Source of the DNA: Spirosoma foliorum
GTDB lineage: Bacteria; Bacteroidota; Bacteroidia; Cytophagales; Spirosomataceae
NCBI RefSeq assembly: GCF_014117325.1
Contig: NZ_CP059732.1
Coordinates: forward strand, 8,259,501 to 8,323,500
Direction: 5' to 3'
Length of the DNA: 64,000 bases
A program made the position numbers and the translations under genes. The notes beneath the pieces are model-generated. The model saw only the letters and a list, made by a program, of their open reading frames with translations. It did not search any database and was not told where the DNA came from. Below are positions 8,417 to 17,949 of the stretch, in pieces (positions within the stretch are counted from its first letter, which is position 1; each line of letters opens with the position of its first letter).

Positions 8417-10902
8417 AATGCCTGCCGATTTACTGGCCAGTTTATTCCCCTAATCGGCAGTTTCGGTTAGACCGGCTCTGGTATTGCCTTGTTGTTCTGA
8501 CGCTTTGGCTCGGCTGTCCCGACCTGGCCCGAGCCCAATTGCCTTTTTTCCTGCGCGTGGCTCGTCAGCCCGACAATCTGGTACCCGTATCGGGAACGCC
8601 CAACCAGATGCAATCAGGTGTTGGCATATCCAAATCAGGCGCTAAGGCTAATCTACAGCCACCTGGCGGTTCGCCCTGGATTGTCTATTCTGATCGCAAT
8701 AACAACATAACGTTTCGGAGTTCAAACGGCACAACGCCTTTTAAGAAAATGGGGTTTATGGAAGCCTTTTATGTGCTGAAAGAGCGCAATGGCTATTTAA
8801 AACTCATTAAGTACGATCCGGCGCTCGTTATTGGCAATAAGTTTTCCAAGCGTGTTATCCCCGATCGAAAAGCCGTTGTTTACTACGGCTGGGCGCTCAA
8901 AAGCCGCTTTTTGCTGGCTAACCAGAGTAGTCGATCGTCGGATCAACGCCGGGCACAGATCGTAAGTGCTGTATTAGCCCAACCCGCCCTGCTGACAAAC
9001 CCCGAGCATTACCTGTCCAATGACTCGATTCGGCTTTATATGGACCCTTCTCAGCAGGCGCTTGCTGATACCAGAATGCGCCTGTATGACCTGGCCTATG
9101 TGTATAAACTCTCCGAAACGCGTCGGCAAGCGCTGGTCGGGCGAGCATCCTGGTTCCCAACTGATAGTGTCAAACAGATCATGTTAGGCTGGACACCCAT
9201 TGAAGTGTTACAGCCGATTGGCCAGCGTTTATTCATCGAAGCCGACACCGCCAACCTATCGTCCAAGCCCATTTCCTTTTATCGATCCGTTTCGGCACTG
9301 CTTCGGGGAGGTCGTGATTCAACCCTCATTAACAGTACCTTCCCGGCTGTTTCCTGGGATCGGCTGGGGCCTAAATTTCCGGTACTGAAACAATACAGCG
9401 TTAAAGACAGCCAGGTTGTATTGCTGACCAATGCGCTAACCCCGCTGGTTGAGAAGCGACAGGTTCCAGTGCTGAATGTGATCGGACAGACGATTTCGAA
9501 CCAAATACTGCCCCGTGTCCGGGCCAATACAGCGAATTATAATCTTGTTTACGTCGTAGAAGGGAGTCCCGCCATGCAGCCCTATTGGGGCGAATTGATG
9601 AACACCATTCAGTTTACAATTACTCAGCTGTCGCAGGATACGACACGGACCATTTCGTTACAGGTTGGCTCAGTCGTTTATGACGATTATGAAAAATCGG
9701 ATGACAGCAAGACGCTCAAAGGCAAGGTTACGCTCCTTCCCTTAACGCCCAATTACACGAGCTTGCTGAGTCGGTTAAGTCGCATTGCGCCACCGCCCCG
9801 GAATCGCCCGGAGGCCGAACCGAAATGCATCCGATCGGGTGTTAGCGAAGCCTTAAAGCAGTTTGCTAACCATCCCGACGAAAACAACATTATCATATTG
9901 GTCGGAATCAACGGCGATGTACAGTCGATTATTGACGGTAAGCTGATTCCAACAGCGCTGAAAACGATAGAATGTCGATTGCTGGCTTTTCAGCCTTTCG
10001 GCGCTCCGGGCGACATTCCCAATAACTTTATTCTCCACAGCCGGGAGTTGGTTATGGAGATAGCCAACAGAGGCAGCGATCTCAAAAAAGCGCGGCTTGT
10101 TCGGCCCGATATGGTTACCGCTACGAATGAGTTTAACCTTCGGATGGGCGACCGGAATGTGTACCAACTGGCGTATCCCGACCGCAGCATGGTGCCGGGC
10201 TGGGTGCTTTTTCCCCGTAAAAATCAGGCGCTACCCTTCAAGGAATTATATGCCGCTACCGATAGTCTGTTTCAGCAAGTCTCCAACGAATCGCAGAAAG
10301 TGACGGCGGCTTTAGAAAAAACCTTTCAGAAACTGGAACCTCAGGGCGACCGGGTAAATCCAAAGCTGAGCCCGGTGTATGCCTCTGCGGGACTGAAACT
10401 GCCTGTCAGCCCCTCTACGCTGACGCGTATTGACGAATATCCGTACCTGACGCGGGCGTACACGCCGGAGCGACTTAGCGGAGGGACACGCTGGAAGTAT
10501 ATTGCCTTACTTCCGCTTGATGAATATGATGGCATTGGCCGATGGCTGGATATGCTAAGCGGTGATGACATCGACCCAAGCCTTTACCTCGACCGGATAC
10601 GGCTCCATAATCGTTATCGACAGGTGCTGAACGAAGCCAGTTTATCCACTCGGGGCTCCGTCACGCTGGATCAACTACTGAAAGGCTTATTGGATTTGCC
10701 CGTTGCGAATCCGTTGTTTAAACGCATTGCTCTTGGCGATTTGACCAGCCGTAAGCAGGTGTCCGATGCGTTGCTCAATCAGGTTTTGTATGTACTACGC
10801 GAACGACGCGACTATTTTCGACGCATACCCACCTTCCGAAACAGCCGATTCGCATCGAACGGCCGGACTTACTACTGGATTAGCGAAGACCTATTTAAAT
10901 AA
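8413..10902 (+). CDS. tssR: T6SS-iii envelope protein TssR
   Basis: An 829-residue secreted protein whose hydrophobic segment WYCLVVLTLWLGCPDLARAQ ends in a plausible signal-peptidase site. The N-terminal domain has PWIVYSDRNNN and AFYVLKERNGYLKLIKYD, SH3-like strands. From about residue 377, YNLVYVVEGSPAMQPYW begins a vWA-like domain in which the metal-site motif DxSxS has become EGSPAM, so metal binding is doubtful. The helical C-terminus includes the run WKYIALLPLDEYDGI. Size, position after tssP and before tssH, and the vWA-like core fit TssR. In T6SS-iii, TssR is a periplasmic/outer-membrane part of the envelope complex. Confidence 0.7.
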   Translation: MKCLPIYWPVYSPNRQFRLDRLWYCLVVLTLWLGCPDLARAQLPFFLRVARQPDNLVPVSGTPNQMQSGVGISKSGAKANLQPPGGSPWIVYSDRNNNITFRSSNGTTPFKKMGFMEAFYVLKERNGYLKLIKYDPALVIGNKFSKRVIPDRKAVVYYGWALKSRFLLANQSSRSSDQRRAQIVSAVLAQPALLTNPEHYLSNDSIRLYMDPSQQALADTRMRLYDLAYVYKLSETRRQALVGRASWFPTDSVKQIMLGWTPIEVLQPIGQRLFIEADTANLSSKPISFYRSVSALLRGGRDSTLINSTFPAVSWDRLGPKFPVLKQYSVKDSQVVLLTNALTPLVEKRQVPVLNVIGQTISNQILPRVRANTANYNLVYVVEGSPAMQPYWGELMNTIQFTITQLSQDTTRTISLQVGSVVYDDYEKSDDSKTLKGKVTLLPLTPNYTSLLSRLSRIAPPPRNRPEAEPKCIRSGVSEALKQFANHPDENNIIILVGINGDVQSIIDGKLIPTALKTIECRLLAFQPFGAPGDIPNNFILHSRELVMEIANRGSDLKKARLVRPDMVTATNEFNLRMGDRNVYQLAYPDRSMVPGWVLFPRKNQALPFKELYAATDSLFQQVSNESQKVTAALEKTFQKLEPQGDRVNPKLSPVYASAGLKLPVSPSTLTRIDEYPYLTRAYTPERLSGGTRWKYIALLPLDEYDGIGRWLDMLSGDDIDPSLYLDRIRLHNRYRQVLNEASLSTRGSVTLDQLLKGLLDLPVANPLFKRIALGDLTSRKQVSDALLNQVLYVLRERRDYFRRIPTFRNSRFASNGRTYYWISEDLFK

Positions 10903-10928
10903 ACCCTCTACCTCAACTCTGCTCGGTT

Positions 10929-13421
10929 ATGCGCCACTTACCTCTGAATCAATCGGTCGAAAAAGCCCTACACATTGCCCGTGCCTTAGCACGTGAGTAC
11001 TACAATGAGAAATATTCGGCAGCCCACCTCATGCGGGCTATGCTTCATGATGATGTGGGCGGGAGTGCTTTGCTGAGCGCCTTACAGCATGATGTGGCTT
11101 ATATTTTCGACTGGGCCGATGTCTGGATGGAAGAACTGCCTCGTGTGGGGCAGGCGGTAACAAATCCAGAACCCGACGAATCGGTGGAGCGGGTTATGAA
11201 CGAAGCCGACTTTCTGCGCGTCAAGCTGGGGCTGGATTACATCGAAATCATCTGTGTGTTGGCCGCTTTAACCAAGCCAGGTGTTGGTTTTTCGGCCGAT
11301 CAGCTTCGCTCGCTACCGTTGCAGGAGCGCGATCTGATGGAACGGTTTGTGCGCGATTTATCGACAGCTCCTTCTACAACTGGCGCTCAGACAGGAACAG
11401 GTACCAACGGGAAGGAGCAGACCAGTTATCCGTCGATGACCAAAGAACCCAAGTTCTGCATCGACAAAACCGCTCAGGCCCGTGCGGGCAAACTGGACCC
11501 TGTGGTTGGGCGAAATGAAGAAGTACGAACCATGCTTGAGATTCTGGGTCGACGCAGCAAGCCTAACGTGATGGTGGTGGGTGATCCGGGTGTTGGGAAG
11601 AGCGCACTGATCGACGGGCTGGCGCAACAGATCGTGGCAGGATTGGTGCCTGCCCGAATGAAAAATGCCATTCTGCTGGAACTGGACCCCGGTGCCTTGC
11701 TGGCTGGCGCTTCGTACAAAGGTGAAGTGGAAGACCGGCTAAAAACGGTCATCAAAGACGTCAAGCAATACGAAAAGTGTATTCTGTTCATCGACGAAAT
11801 CCACATGCTGCTCGATCCGAAAGGATCGGCCGGAAACGGGGTGGCCAACTTGCTAAAGCCAGAACTGGCGCGGGGTGAACTGACTGTGATTGGGGCAACA
11901 ACCCCCGAAGAATACCGAAAGCTAATTGAACCCGATCAGGCACTGAGCCGTCGGTTTGAGATGCTGACCGTAGCGGAACCCAACGAGAAAGTGGCCGAAC
12001 GAATGATGCGCGGGCTTGTGCCAGCCTACGAACAGCATCACCAGTTAAAAATACAGCCAGAGGTAATCTCAACCTGCATCCGGCTAGCCCGCCGATACAG
12101 CAAGGAACGCCGATTACCTGACTCCGCCCTTGATCTGCTCGACCGAACGATGGCCGCCATTCGGATGGCAATGGAAACGTCGGGTACTGAACTGAGTCAG
12201 ATTGAAAAGACCATTAACGAGTTGGCCCAGGGCGACCTAACGCCGGAAGAGGCCTTGGAAGAATACCGCTGGATTGACACGTTGCTGCATCACCAGGTCA
12301 GCCCGGTTTTGTTGGGCCAGTGGGAAGACGACATCGACCCAGCCGAGCTGGAAACAGCCGTGGCGTATCATGAGTACATCATCGGGAAATTAGGTCGTTT
12401 CAAGGAATTAGCCAGTAAACAGGAAGCCACAGTTACCACCAGCGACCTGGCGGCCGTTGTGGCCCACAAAACGGGGATTCCGATGGGCAAGGTGCAGGCC
12501 CAGGAAAAGGAGCGACTCTTGTCGATGGAGAGCTTTCTGCAACGGCGCGTGGTGGGGCAAGATCACGCCTTACACGCCCTGTCCGACGCTATTCTGGAAT
12601 CGCGCAGTGGCTTGCAGCGAGCAGGCCAGCCCATTGGTTCGTTCTTCCTGCTTGGGCCTACGGGTACCGGAAAAACCGAATTGTCGAAATCGCTGGCCGA
12701 TTTTCTGTTCAACGATGAACGGGCGCTGATCCGTTTCGATATGTCGGAGTTTAAGGAAGAACATTCCGCGGCCTTACTCTATGGTGCCCCTCCGGGCTAT
12801 GTCGGTTATGAAGAGGGCGGATTATTGGTAAATAAGATTCGGAAACAGCCTTACTCCGTTGTTCTGTTCGATGAGATTGAAAAGGCCCACAACTCTGTTT
12901 TCGACATCTTTCTGCAAATCATGGATGAAGGTCGTTTGCACGATAAGCTCGGCAAGGAAGGCGACTTTACGAATGCGTTGCTCATTTTTACCTCCAACAT
13001 TGGTAGTGAATGGATTAGCGGTGAGTTTCAGGCCGGGCGAATGCCAACGTCGCAGCAATTAATGACGCGGATGACGGGCCAGTTTCGCCCTGAATTTCTG
13101 GCCCGGATTACCGAAATCATCCCATTCTCCCCAATGAAAGAGGAAAATGTGGTCCGGATTTTCGACATCCAGCTGGCGCATCTGCACAAAAGTCTTCAGC
13201 AACAGGGTATTGATTTAACCGTCAGCGAAGAAGCCCGACGGCAGTTAGCCTTGCAGGGGTTCACTCCTCAATACGGTGCTCGCCCACTGGCCGGTATTAT
13301 CCGGAACCAGCTACGCCGACCAATCTCACGCCTGATTATTTCCGGGCAATTGCAGAAAGGCCAGGCCTTGAACGTTGGCTGGGATGAGCAAGCCGCTGAG
13401 CTGGTTTGGCAGATAAACTAG
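10929..13421 (+). CDS. tssH: T6SS sheath-recycling AAA+ ATPase TssH (ClpV)
   Basis: An 830-residue Clp/Hsp100 unfoldase. The N-terminal Clp repeat domain occupies about residues 1-145 (NQSVEKALHIARALAREYYN). NBD1 has Walker A GDPGVGKS (218-225) and Walker B ILFIDEIHML. A short middle domain follows. NBD2 has Walker A GPTGTGKT (576-583), Walker B VVLFDEIEKAH and sensor GARPLAGIIRNQLRRPI. ClpV disassembles the contracted TssB-TssC sheath so that subunits can be reused. It lies 26 bases after tssR and 180 bases before tssB. A housekeeping ClpB is excluded by its length and position within the T6SS run. Confidence 0.9.
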   Translation: MRHLPLNQSVEKALHIARALAREYYNEKYSAAHLMRAMLHDDVGGSALLSALQHDVAYIFDWADVWMEELPRVGQAVTNPEPDESVERVMNEADFLRVKLGLDYIEIICVLAALTKPGVGFSADQLRSLPLQERDLMERFVRDLSTAPSTTGAQTGTGTNGKEQTSYPSMTKEPKFCIDKTAQARAGKLDPVVGRNEEVRTMLEILGRRSKPNVMVVGDPGVGKSALIDGLAQQIVAGLVPARMKNAILLELDPGALLAGASYKGEVEDRLKTVIKDVKQYEKCILFIDEIHMLLDPKGSAGNGVANLLKPELARGELTVIGATTPEEYRKLIEPDQALSRRFEMLTVAEPNEKVAERMMRGLVPAYEQHHQLKIQPEVISTCIRLARRYSKERRLPDSALDLLDRTMAAIRMAMETSGTELSQIEKTINELAQGDLTPEEALEEYRWIDTLLHHQVSPVLLGQWEDDIDPAELETAVAYHEYIIGKLGRFKELASKQEATVTTSDLAAVVAHKTGIPMGKVQAQEKERLLSMESFLQRRVVGQDHALHALSDAILESRSGLQRAGQPIGSFFLLGPTGTGKTELSKSLADFLFNDERALIRFDMSEFKEEHSAALLYGAPPGYVGYEEGGLLVNKIRKQPYSVVLFDEIEKAHNSVFDIFLQIMDEGRLHDKLGKEGDFTNALLIFTSNIGSEWISGEFQAGRMPTSQQLMTRMTGQFRPEFLARITEIIPFSPMKEENVVRIFDIQLAHLHKSLQQQGIDLTVSEEARRQLALQGFTPQYGARPLAGIIRNQLRRPISRLIISGQLQKGQALNVGWDEQAAELVWQIN

Positions 13422-13501
13422 GCGTTACCCGTTTTGTATACTTTATAGTTTTCGCAGTAAAAAAACGAGATTGGGCACTGATTGCGAGCCGCAAAAAAAG
13501 A

Positions 13502-13510
13502 TACCGTTTG
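13502..13510 (+). promoter_or_regulatory. weak candidate -7 element upstream of tssB
   Basis: TACCGTTTG resembles the Bacteroidota -7 element TAnnTTTG with one extra spacer base. A TTG lies 17 bases upstream (13482-13484). The 180-base gap 13422-13601 is the longest among the co-directional T6SS genes, so a separate promoter for sheath and tube genes is plausible. Nothing else was seen in the gap. Confidence 0.25.
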
Positions 13511-13601
13511 TTTGAAATTACCCCCCTTGGCGAAGCGAGCATCTTGCTGCCTACCGTCTTATTGATAGCTTTGATAAACTTAAAAATCAGCTGAATAAGA
13601 T

Positions 13602-14060
13602 ATGTTTGACTTCGAAATTGGTGGTAACGAGATTAAGCCCGAATCAGCGGAGGGTATCGTTAATATCCCCTTCAATCGTACGCTGCTAGCACAAAAACTT
13701 ACGCACCAGACTCCGGTTAATCCAGAGACTGTCTATGGCTTGAAAACCGTTGAAGCTGTTTTCGATCACTTTAAGCCCGAAGTGGAAGTCGAGATGGAAA
13801 CGATCGAGGGTATGCCAAAGAAAGAAACCTTGAAATTTCGGAGCGTAGCCGATTTTCGGGTTAAAGAAATGGTTGCTCAAAGCCCATTTCTTCGCTCATT
13901 GGATGCCCAGTTTCAGGAATACACCCAAATCAGCCGTCGCTTGCAGGGCCACCGGATTCTGCAAACAGCCTTGGGGAACCCCGATACCAAAGCGGCATTG
14001 ATCGAAACGCTGCAAGCCTTAGTGGCGGAACTCGAAGCAGGCGAAAAAACCGAGGCTTAA
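13602..14060 (+). CDS. tssB: T6SS contractile sheath small subunit TssB
   Basis: The 152-residue protein matches TssB of T6SS-iii. It has an N-terminal strand (FDFEIGGNEIKPESAEGIVN), a central YGLKTVEAVFDHFKPEVEVEM segment, and the conserved LKFRSVADFRVKEMVAQSPFL where TssB proteins have the F-x-D-F-x-P-like element. The C-terminal helix (LIETLQALVAELEAG) interlocks with TssC. TssB and TssC form the contractile outer sheath around the Hcp tube. tssC starts 49 bases downstream. Confidence 0.85.
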   Translation: MFDFEIGGNEIKPESAEGIVNIPFNRTLLAQKLTHQTPVNPETVYGLKTVEAVFDHFKPEVEVEMETIEGMPKKETLKFRSVADFRVKEMVAQSPFLRSLDAQFQEYTQISRRLQGHRILQTALGNPDTKAALIETLQALVAELEAGEKTEA

Positions 14061-14109
14061 CTTATCAAACTCTTCTTCTTTTCTCTCAATCAGTCCCTTA
14101 TACGTCTTC

Positions 14110-15483
14110 ATGGAAAGCGAACCTACAGCATCCTCAGCACAACTTGATGCACGGCCCTCTACAGGGATTAGCCGTGGCGCCACCCTTCCTGGCATTCCTG
14201 CCCTATCCGCTTACGGTGGTTATGCCTTTATCGAAAGTTTTATTGATGGTTCACAAAACCTGAACCCCGACCGCAAAGCGCGGAAGAAAATATACATGGG
14301 CGACCCAACCAAAGAAACGGATCGGGCCGTCCTGAAAGAAAAACTTAAACTCTGGATCGAAGTACTGAGCTCGTCTGAAAATCAGAACGAAATGCTCGAT
14401 ACGGCAAAAGATAAGGCAACGGAAGTTGAGCAAAATCTGCAAAAAAACCTGTTAACAGCGCTGGAAACAACGCGGGAACTGGAAACCAACTACCGGGCGC
14501 TTTCTTTGTTCTACAAGAATGCCGAAGCGGATAAGTTGTCGAACGTTACCATCGTTAATGCTGGTTTTGATCAACTGACCGATCTGGACAACTCTCGCTT
14601 CATCGATTACATCGCCGATGAGCTGAAACAGAACTATGATCGCCTTGACCTGCGTCAGAACTATTCGCTTTTGGTCGTTCCTGGCTTCATGGGATCGAAT
14701 GCCGTGTTAGAGAAATGGGCCAAAATTGCGCATAACAACAAAGTAACCCTGTTCACCGATTTCGCCGATCTTGAAAGCTCAGAAGACGTTATCGACCTGT
14801 TCAGCACAGCCAATATGACAGGGGCAGAGTTGTTCCGCTCCAGCGTTATCATGACCTGTAACTGGGTTGTGGGCCGTAGTAAAGTAGCTGAAGTAGGTGA
14901 AGTAGAGAATTTGTACGTTCCGCCTTCCATGGCACTGGCCGGCAAAATCTACTACACGCTGATGTCGCAGGTAACGGCGGGTAAGAAACACGGTGGTATG
15001 AATGAAGTACCGGGTGTTCGCTTCCCACTTCGTAAAAGCGAACTGTCGGCCGTTGAGCGCCTGAATCTGGTGCCCATGATCGACGAGTACGGTCGGGTTA
15101 TGGCTTTCGGTAGCAAAACCCTCTTTAACGGCGACAACATGGGTCTACAAACCTACTCCGTTGTTCGGGTATTCGATTACATCACCAAAGTGCTATTCGA
15201 CTTCCTGAACCGTCGGGCCTTCGAAAACTGGAACTCGCTCATCGAAGCGGATTTACGTCGGCAGATTGCTGGCTTCCTGGATAGCATTAAAGGACCAGAT
15301 AAACTGATCGATCAATTCCGCATCATGCGCCTGGAACGCGATGACAAAATAAAGGATCGTATCTATCTCGACATCCGACTGACGCCTTACTTCCCTGCCA
15401 AGAGCTTTGTTATTCGGCTCGACGGTCGTCGGGGCGATGACGTGGAAAGTCCAGAATGGACATCTGATTACGGTCAGATCTAA
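14110..15483 (+). CDS. tssC: T6SS contractile sheath large subunit TssC
   Basis: This 457-residue protein is the T6SS-iii TssC type. It has a variable N-terminus, a helical region (LQKNLLTALETTRELETNYRAL), then the sheath core with LLVVPGFMGSNAVLEKWAKIAHNNKVTLF and FRSSVIMTCNWVVGRS. The C-terminal handshake strands include DDKIKDRIYLDIRLTPYFPAKSFVIRL in two pieces, the insertion that knits neighbouring subunits together. It polymerises with TssB, and its N-terminal helix is the usual ClpV contact. It is followed by the two tssD genes. Confidence 0.88.
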   Translation: MESEPTASSAQLDARPSTGISRGATLPGIPALSAYGGYAFIESFIDGSQNLNPDRKARKKIYMGDPTKETDRAVLKEKLKLWIEVLSSSENQNEMLDTAKDKATEVEQNLQKNLLTALETTRELETNYRALSLFYKNAEADKLSNVTIVNAGFDQLTDLDNSRFIDYIADELKQNYDRLDLRQNYSLLVVPGFMGSNAVLEKWAKIAHNNKVTLFTDFADLESSEDVIDLFSTANMTGAELFRSSVIMTCNWVVGRSKVAEVGEVENLYVPPSMALAGKIYYTLMSQVTAGKKHGGMNEVPGVRFPLRKSELSAVERLNLVPMIDEYGRVMAFGSKTLFNGDNMGLQTYSVVRVFDYITKVLFDFLNRRAFENWNSLIEADLRRQIAGFLDSIKGPDKLIDQFRIMRLERDDKIKDRIYLDIRLTPYFPAKSFVIRLDGRRGDDVESPEWTSDYGQI

Positions 15484-15542
15484 CCGCCCTGTAAACTGAC
15501 TATTCCTAACGTTTCATCTTTCAACTTTTTATAGCTAGCATT

Positions 15543-15941
15543 ATGCCATATTCAAGTAAAATTACGCTGGGCGCCGACACATTCGATATTCTGGGAGGAG
15601 ACATTGGCTTTTCCAGAAGCGTTGATGTCAAAGGAAGACCGTCCAGCCACGTCATGGGTGGCCAATTCTCATTTACGGTGGAAGTCACGGAGAAATCAGC
15701 CTTGGTCGAGCACATGGTCAATTCGCAAAATAAACCTTTTGATAAAGGAGCCTTAGAATTTACGGATGCTGGTGATGATGGAGTAACCCGCAAGATCGAG
15801 TTCGCGAATGCTTACATCGTCAACTATAGCGAATCGTTTTCGGCGGCTGGCGCAGCCTATACGTGCTCAATTACGATTTCGGCCGAAAAAATAACCATTC
15901 AAAAAGCGGTACTGGATCAGCGGTGGCCCGTGAAGAAATAA
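15543..15941 (+). CDS. tssD: T6SS tube protein TssD/Hcp, copy 1
   Basis: The 132-residue protein has the Hcp fold of T6SS-iii: an opening strand SKITLGADTFDILGGDIGFSRS, a KGRPSSHVMGGQFSFTVEVTE hairpin, and the C-terminal ISAEKITIQKA strand. Hcp hexamers stack into the inner tube expelled by sheath contraction, and small effectors may ride in the lumen. The next gene encodes a paralogue with the same strand order. The start is the first ATG of the frame, 60 bases after tssC. Confidence 0.85.
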   Translation: MPYSSKITLGADTFDILGGDIGFSRSVDVKGRPSSHVMGGQFSFTVEVTEKSALVEHMVNSQNKPFDKGALEFTDAGDDGVTRKIEFANAYIVNYSESFSAAGAAYTCSITISAEKITIQKAVLDQRWPVKK

Positions 15942-15970
15942 TTCCCTAAACTCTTTATTACTAACTAATT

Positions 15971-16387
15971 ATGGCAGACGCAGCAGATGTAGGTTTTACG
16001 TCAAAACTTACTATTGGCACAAGTACATTTGACGTTCTTAGTTTTGGTACGTCCTTCAGCCGGGATTATGACCAGAAAGGACGTCCTTCCTCGGCCGTTC
16101 GGGCGGGTGATATGTCATTGACGATCGAAATAACCCAAAACGAAGATTTGATCGATAAGATGATCAATGCTCAGAATAAAGCCGTCGATGGCAAAATCGA
16201 GTTCTGGCAATCAGGTAAAGACGGAGTTTTCCGTACGGTCGATTTCAAAAATGGCTACATTACTAGCTACAAGGAAGGCTTTCAACCAGCAGGATCAAGC
16301 AATTTCAGTGCAGATATATCCATCACGGCAGAGAAAATAACTGTTGGTAAGGCAGCATATGACGCAGGCTGGCCAATCAATAGCTAA
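15971..16387 (+). CDS. tssD: T6SS tube protein TssD/Hcp, copy 2
   Basis: This 138-residue Hcp paralogue shares the framework TIGTSTFDVLSFGTSFSRD, QKGRPSSAVRAGDMSLTIEIT, MINAQNKAVDGKIEF and SITAEKITVGKAAYDAGWP with copy 1. The N-terminus and lumen-facing loops differ. Two adjacent tube genes may form a mixed tube, or each may suit a different cargo. The gap to copy 1 is 29 bases and to the OmpA-domain gene 10 bases, so all three are probably in one transcript. Confidence 0.85.
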   Translation: MADAADVGFTSKLTIGTSTFDVLSFGTSFSRDYDQKGRPSSAVRAGDMSLTIEITQNEDLIDKMINAQNKAVDGKIEFWQSGKDGVFRTVDFKNGYITSYKEGFQPAGSSNFSADISITAEKITVGKAAYDAGWPINS

Positions 16388-16397
16388 TTGATCCCGC

Positions 16398-17285
16398 ATG
16401 AGTAAGCTATGGGTATGGTGGATGGGATTAGGTGTTTGGGTAATCGTTTCTGTTTGTGTACACCTATTCTACATCAAACGTATTCGGCTGTCGGAAGAAC
16501 CTGTTCTGCCCCCTGTACACATTATTGACGGCAATCAATTGCGGATTCAACTACGGGGTAATCTATTCCAGCAGGCGGGCAGCGAACTAAAATCAATAGG
16601 TAATCGGTCAGCGAACAGTCGTTCCGGGAACATCCGTTCTGGATTGGATACGCTGGCTGATTACCTAAAAGCGAATCCTCGCCGATGGCTCACGGTGATT
16701 GGTTATTATACCCCAGCCGAAGGCAAGCAAACATTGATTTCCAACTTAGGGGTTTTACGGGCCACCAGTGTTCAGCAGTATTTGGTGAGCGCCGGGGTAC
16801 CCGAAGAGCAGATCAAGGTTTGGGGAGAAGCTTCCAATGCGTTGCTGTTTGTGCAGGATTCTACGAATGCCCTGTCGTTTGCCTTTCAGTCGATAACGAT
16901 TGACGCAAACTGGCTGGCGCGGCACCAGAAGTATGTTGATCTGTTTCATCCGCTACAGTTGTATTTCCAGACGGGAAGTACAGCCTATATCCATACGCCC
17001 GACAACGAACAGTTTGCCCGCGAAGCCATTGCCTACCTGCGCAACCACAAACGGGATCGACTAGTGATTACGGGTCATACGGATAGTGTTGGAACAGAAG
17101 TACGGAACCTGCAACTGTCGCGGCTACGGGCGCGAGTGATTCAGGATTCGCTGGTGAAACAAGGAGCCGATAAGCGATGGCTCCAGTTAGTAGCCCAGGG
17201 CGATAAATCGCCCATTGCGCCGAACGCTTTACCCGAGGGTCGTGAAGCGAACCGACGGGTAACGTTGCTTGTAGAACGACGTTGA
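16398..17285 (+). CDS. OmpA-domain membrane protein, likely peptidoglycan anchor of the T6SS
   Basis: The 295-residue protein has one N-terminal membrane helix (about residues 4-26, LWVWWMGLGVWVIVSVCVHLF). A first OmpA-like domain (about 45-165, LRGNLFQQAGSELKSIGN) looks degenerate. The second (about 180-295) is a clear OmpA/MotB peptidoglycan-binding domain, with LYFQTGSTAYI, LVITGHTDSVGTEVRNLQLS and EGREANRRVTLLVERR. It follows hcp by 10 bases and overlaps the next frame. By analogy with TagL/TssL extensions, it may tether the T6SS envelope complex to the cell wall. Assignment to the T6SS rests on position. Confidence 0.72.
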   Translation: MSKLWVWWMGLGVWVIVSVCVHLFYIKRIRLSEEPVLPPVHIIDGNQLRIQLRGNLFQQAGSELKSIGNRSANSRSGNIRSGLDTLADYLKANPRRWLTVIGYYTPAEGKQTLISNLGVLRATSVQQYLVSAGVPEEQIKVWGEASNALLFVQDSTNALSFAFQSITIDANWLARHQKYVDLFHPLQLYFQTGSTAYIHTPDNEQFAREAIAYLRNHKRDRLVITGHTDSVGTEVRNLQLSRLRARVIQDSLVKQGADKRWLQLVAQGDKSPIAPNALPEGREANRRVTLLVERR

Positions 17286-17287
17286 GT

Positions 17288-17782
17288 ATGTTTGAACTGA
17301 ATCCGTTTCACTTAGAAGACGCCAGTCTGCTGCACTTCCTGATGCTTCAGGGAACAGCTGTACTGGCTTATTTCATTTTTCGGGAACGCTTCAAGAAACA
17401 ACTGAGCGACTTAGTGACTAAACGTCAGGTTCTTCAGGAAGCGTTTGATATAGAGCAGATTATTGAACCAGAAGTTGAAGAAGTATTTGTAACGATGCCC
17501 GGTCGGGATGATTTAAAGGAGATTGCGGGCATTAATACTAAGTCAGAAGCGATCCTGAATAGCATCGGGGTCTTCCGATTTTCACAACTGGCCGAAACCC
17601 CTGTATCTACCGTTCGCCGGGTGCTGGCCGAACATGGTCCGTTGTTGCATACCTATGATCCGGCAACCTGGCCAGGGCAAGCGTTACTAGCGACCGAGGG
17701 CCGTTGGGATGAATTACGCACCTGGCAGGAGCAAATGCGTCGGGGTGAATCCAGAGGAACTAGCCCACTCTATTTGCCATGA
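17288..17782 (+). CDS. membrane-anchored helix-hairpin-helix protein
   Basis: This 164-residue protein (ATG chosen over an upstream TTG at 17282) has an N-terminal hydrophobic segment (LLHFLMLQGTAVLAYFIF), a short coiled-coil (LSDLVTKRQVLQEAF), then a helix-hairpin-helix repeat (DDLKEIAGINTKSEAILNSI, followed by FRFSQLAETPVSTVRRVLAE). That HHH type occurs in many Bacteroidota proteins, often joined to OmpA or coiled-coil modules, and need not bind DNA. A C-terminal region (WPGQALLATEGRWDELRTWQEQM) resembles the second half of the same fold. The stop overlaps the next gene (ATGA). Function is unknown; position suggests a T6SS accessory role. Confidence 0.55.
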   Translation: MFELNPFHLEDASLLHFLMLQGTAVLAYFIFRERFKKQLSDLVTKRQVLQEAFDIEQIIEPEVEEVFVTMPGRDDLKEIAGINTKSEAILNSIGVFRFSQLAETPVSTVRRVLAEHGPLLHTYDPATWPGQALLATEGRWDELRTWQEQMRRGESRGTSPLYLP

Positions 17783-17946
17783 ATCCGTTAAATCCCTGGG
17801 TAGCACTGACAGAAATTCTCCTCTTGCTGGGAGTGGCCTTCGGGTTAGGCCGCGGTATTGCCTGGCTGCAATACCGTAAGCAGATAGACGCGCAAAAGCA
17901 GGCTATCCGGAAGTTACAGAAGAAATTAAACGTATTACCGAAATGA
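17779..17946 (+). CDS. small single-pass membrane protein (55 residues)
   Basis: This 55-codon frame overlaps the previous stop by four bases (ATGA), the usual sign of translational coupling. It encodes a membrane helix (about residues 10-30, LTEILLLLGVAFGLGRGIAW) and a basic cytoplasmic tail (QYRKQIDAQKQAIRKLQKK). No family was recognised. The next start is 3 bases beyond the stop. It is probably a subunit or anchor acting with its neighbours. Confidence 0.55.
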   Translation: MNPLNPWVALTEILLLLGVAFGLGRGIAWLQYRKQIDAQKQAIRKLQKKLNVLPK

Positions 17947-17949
17947 CAA

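Noticed and set aside
13406..13594. Short open frame between tssH and tssB
   Set aside because: Composition and the overlap with the tssH end suggest a chance frame in a noncoding gap.
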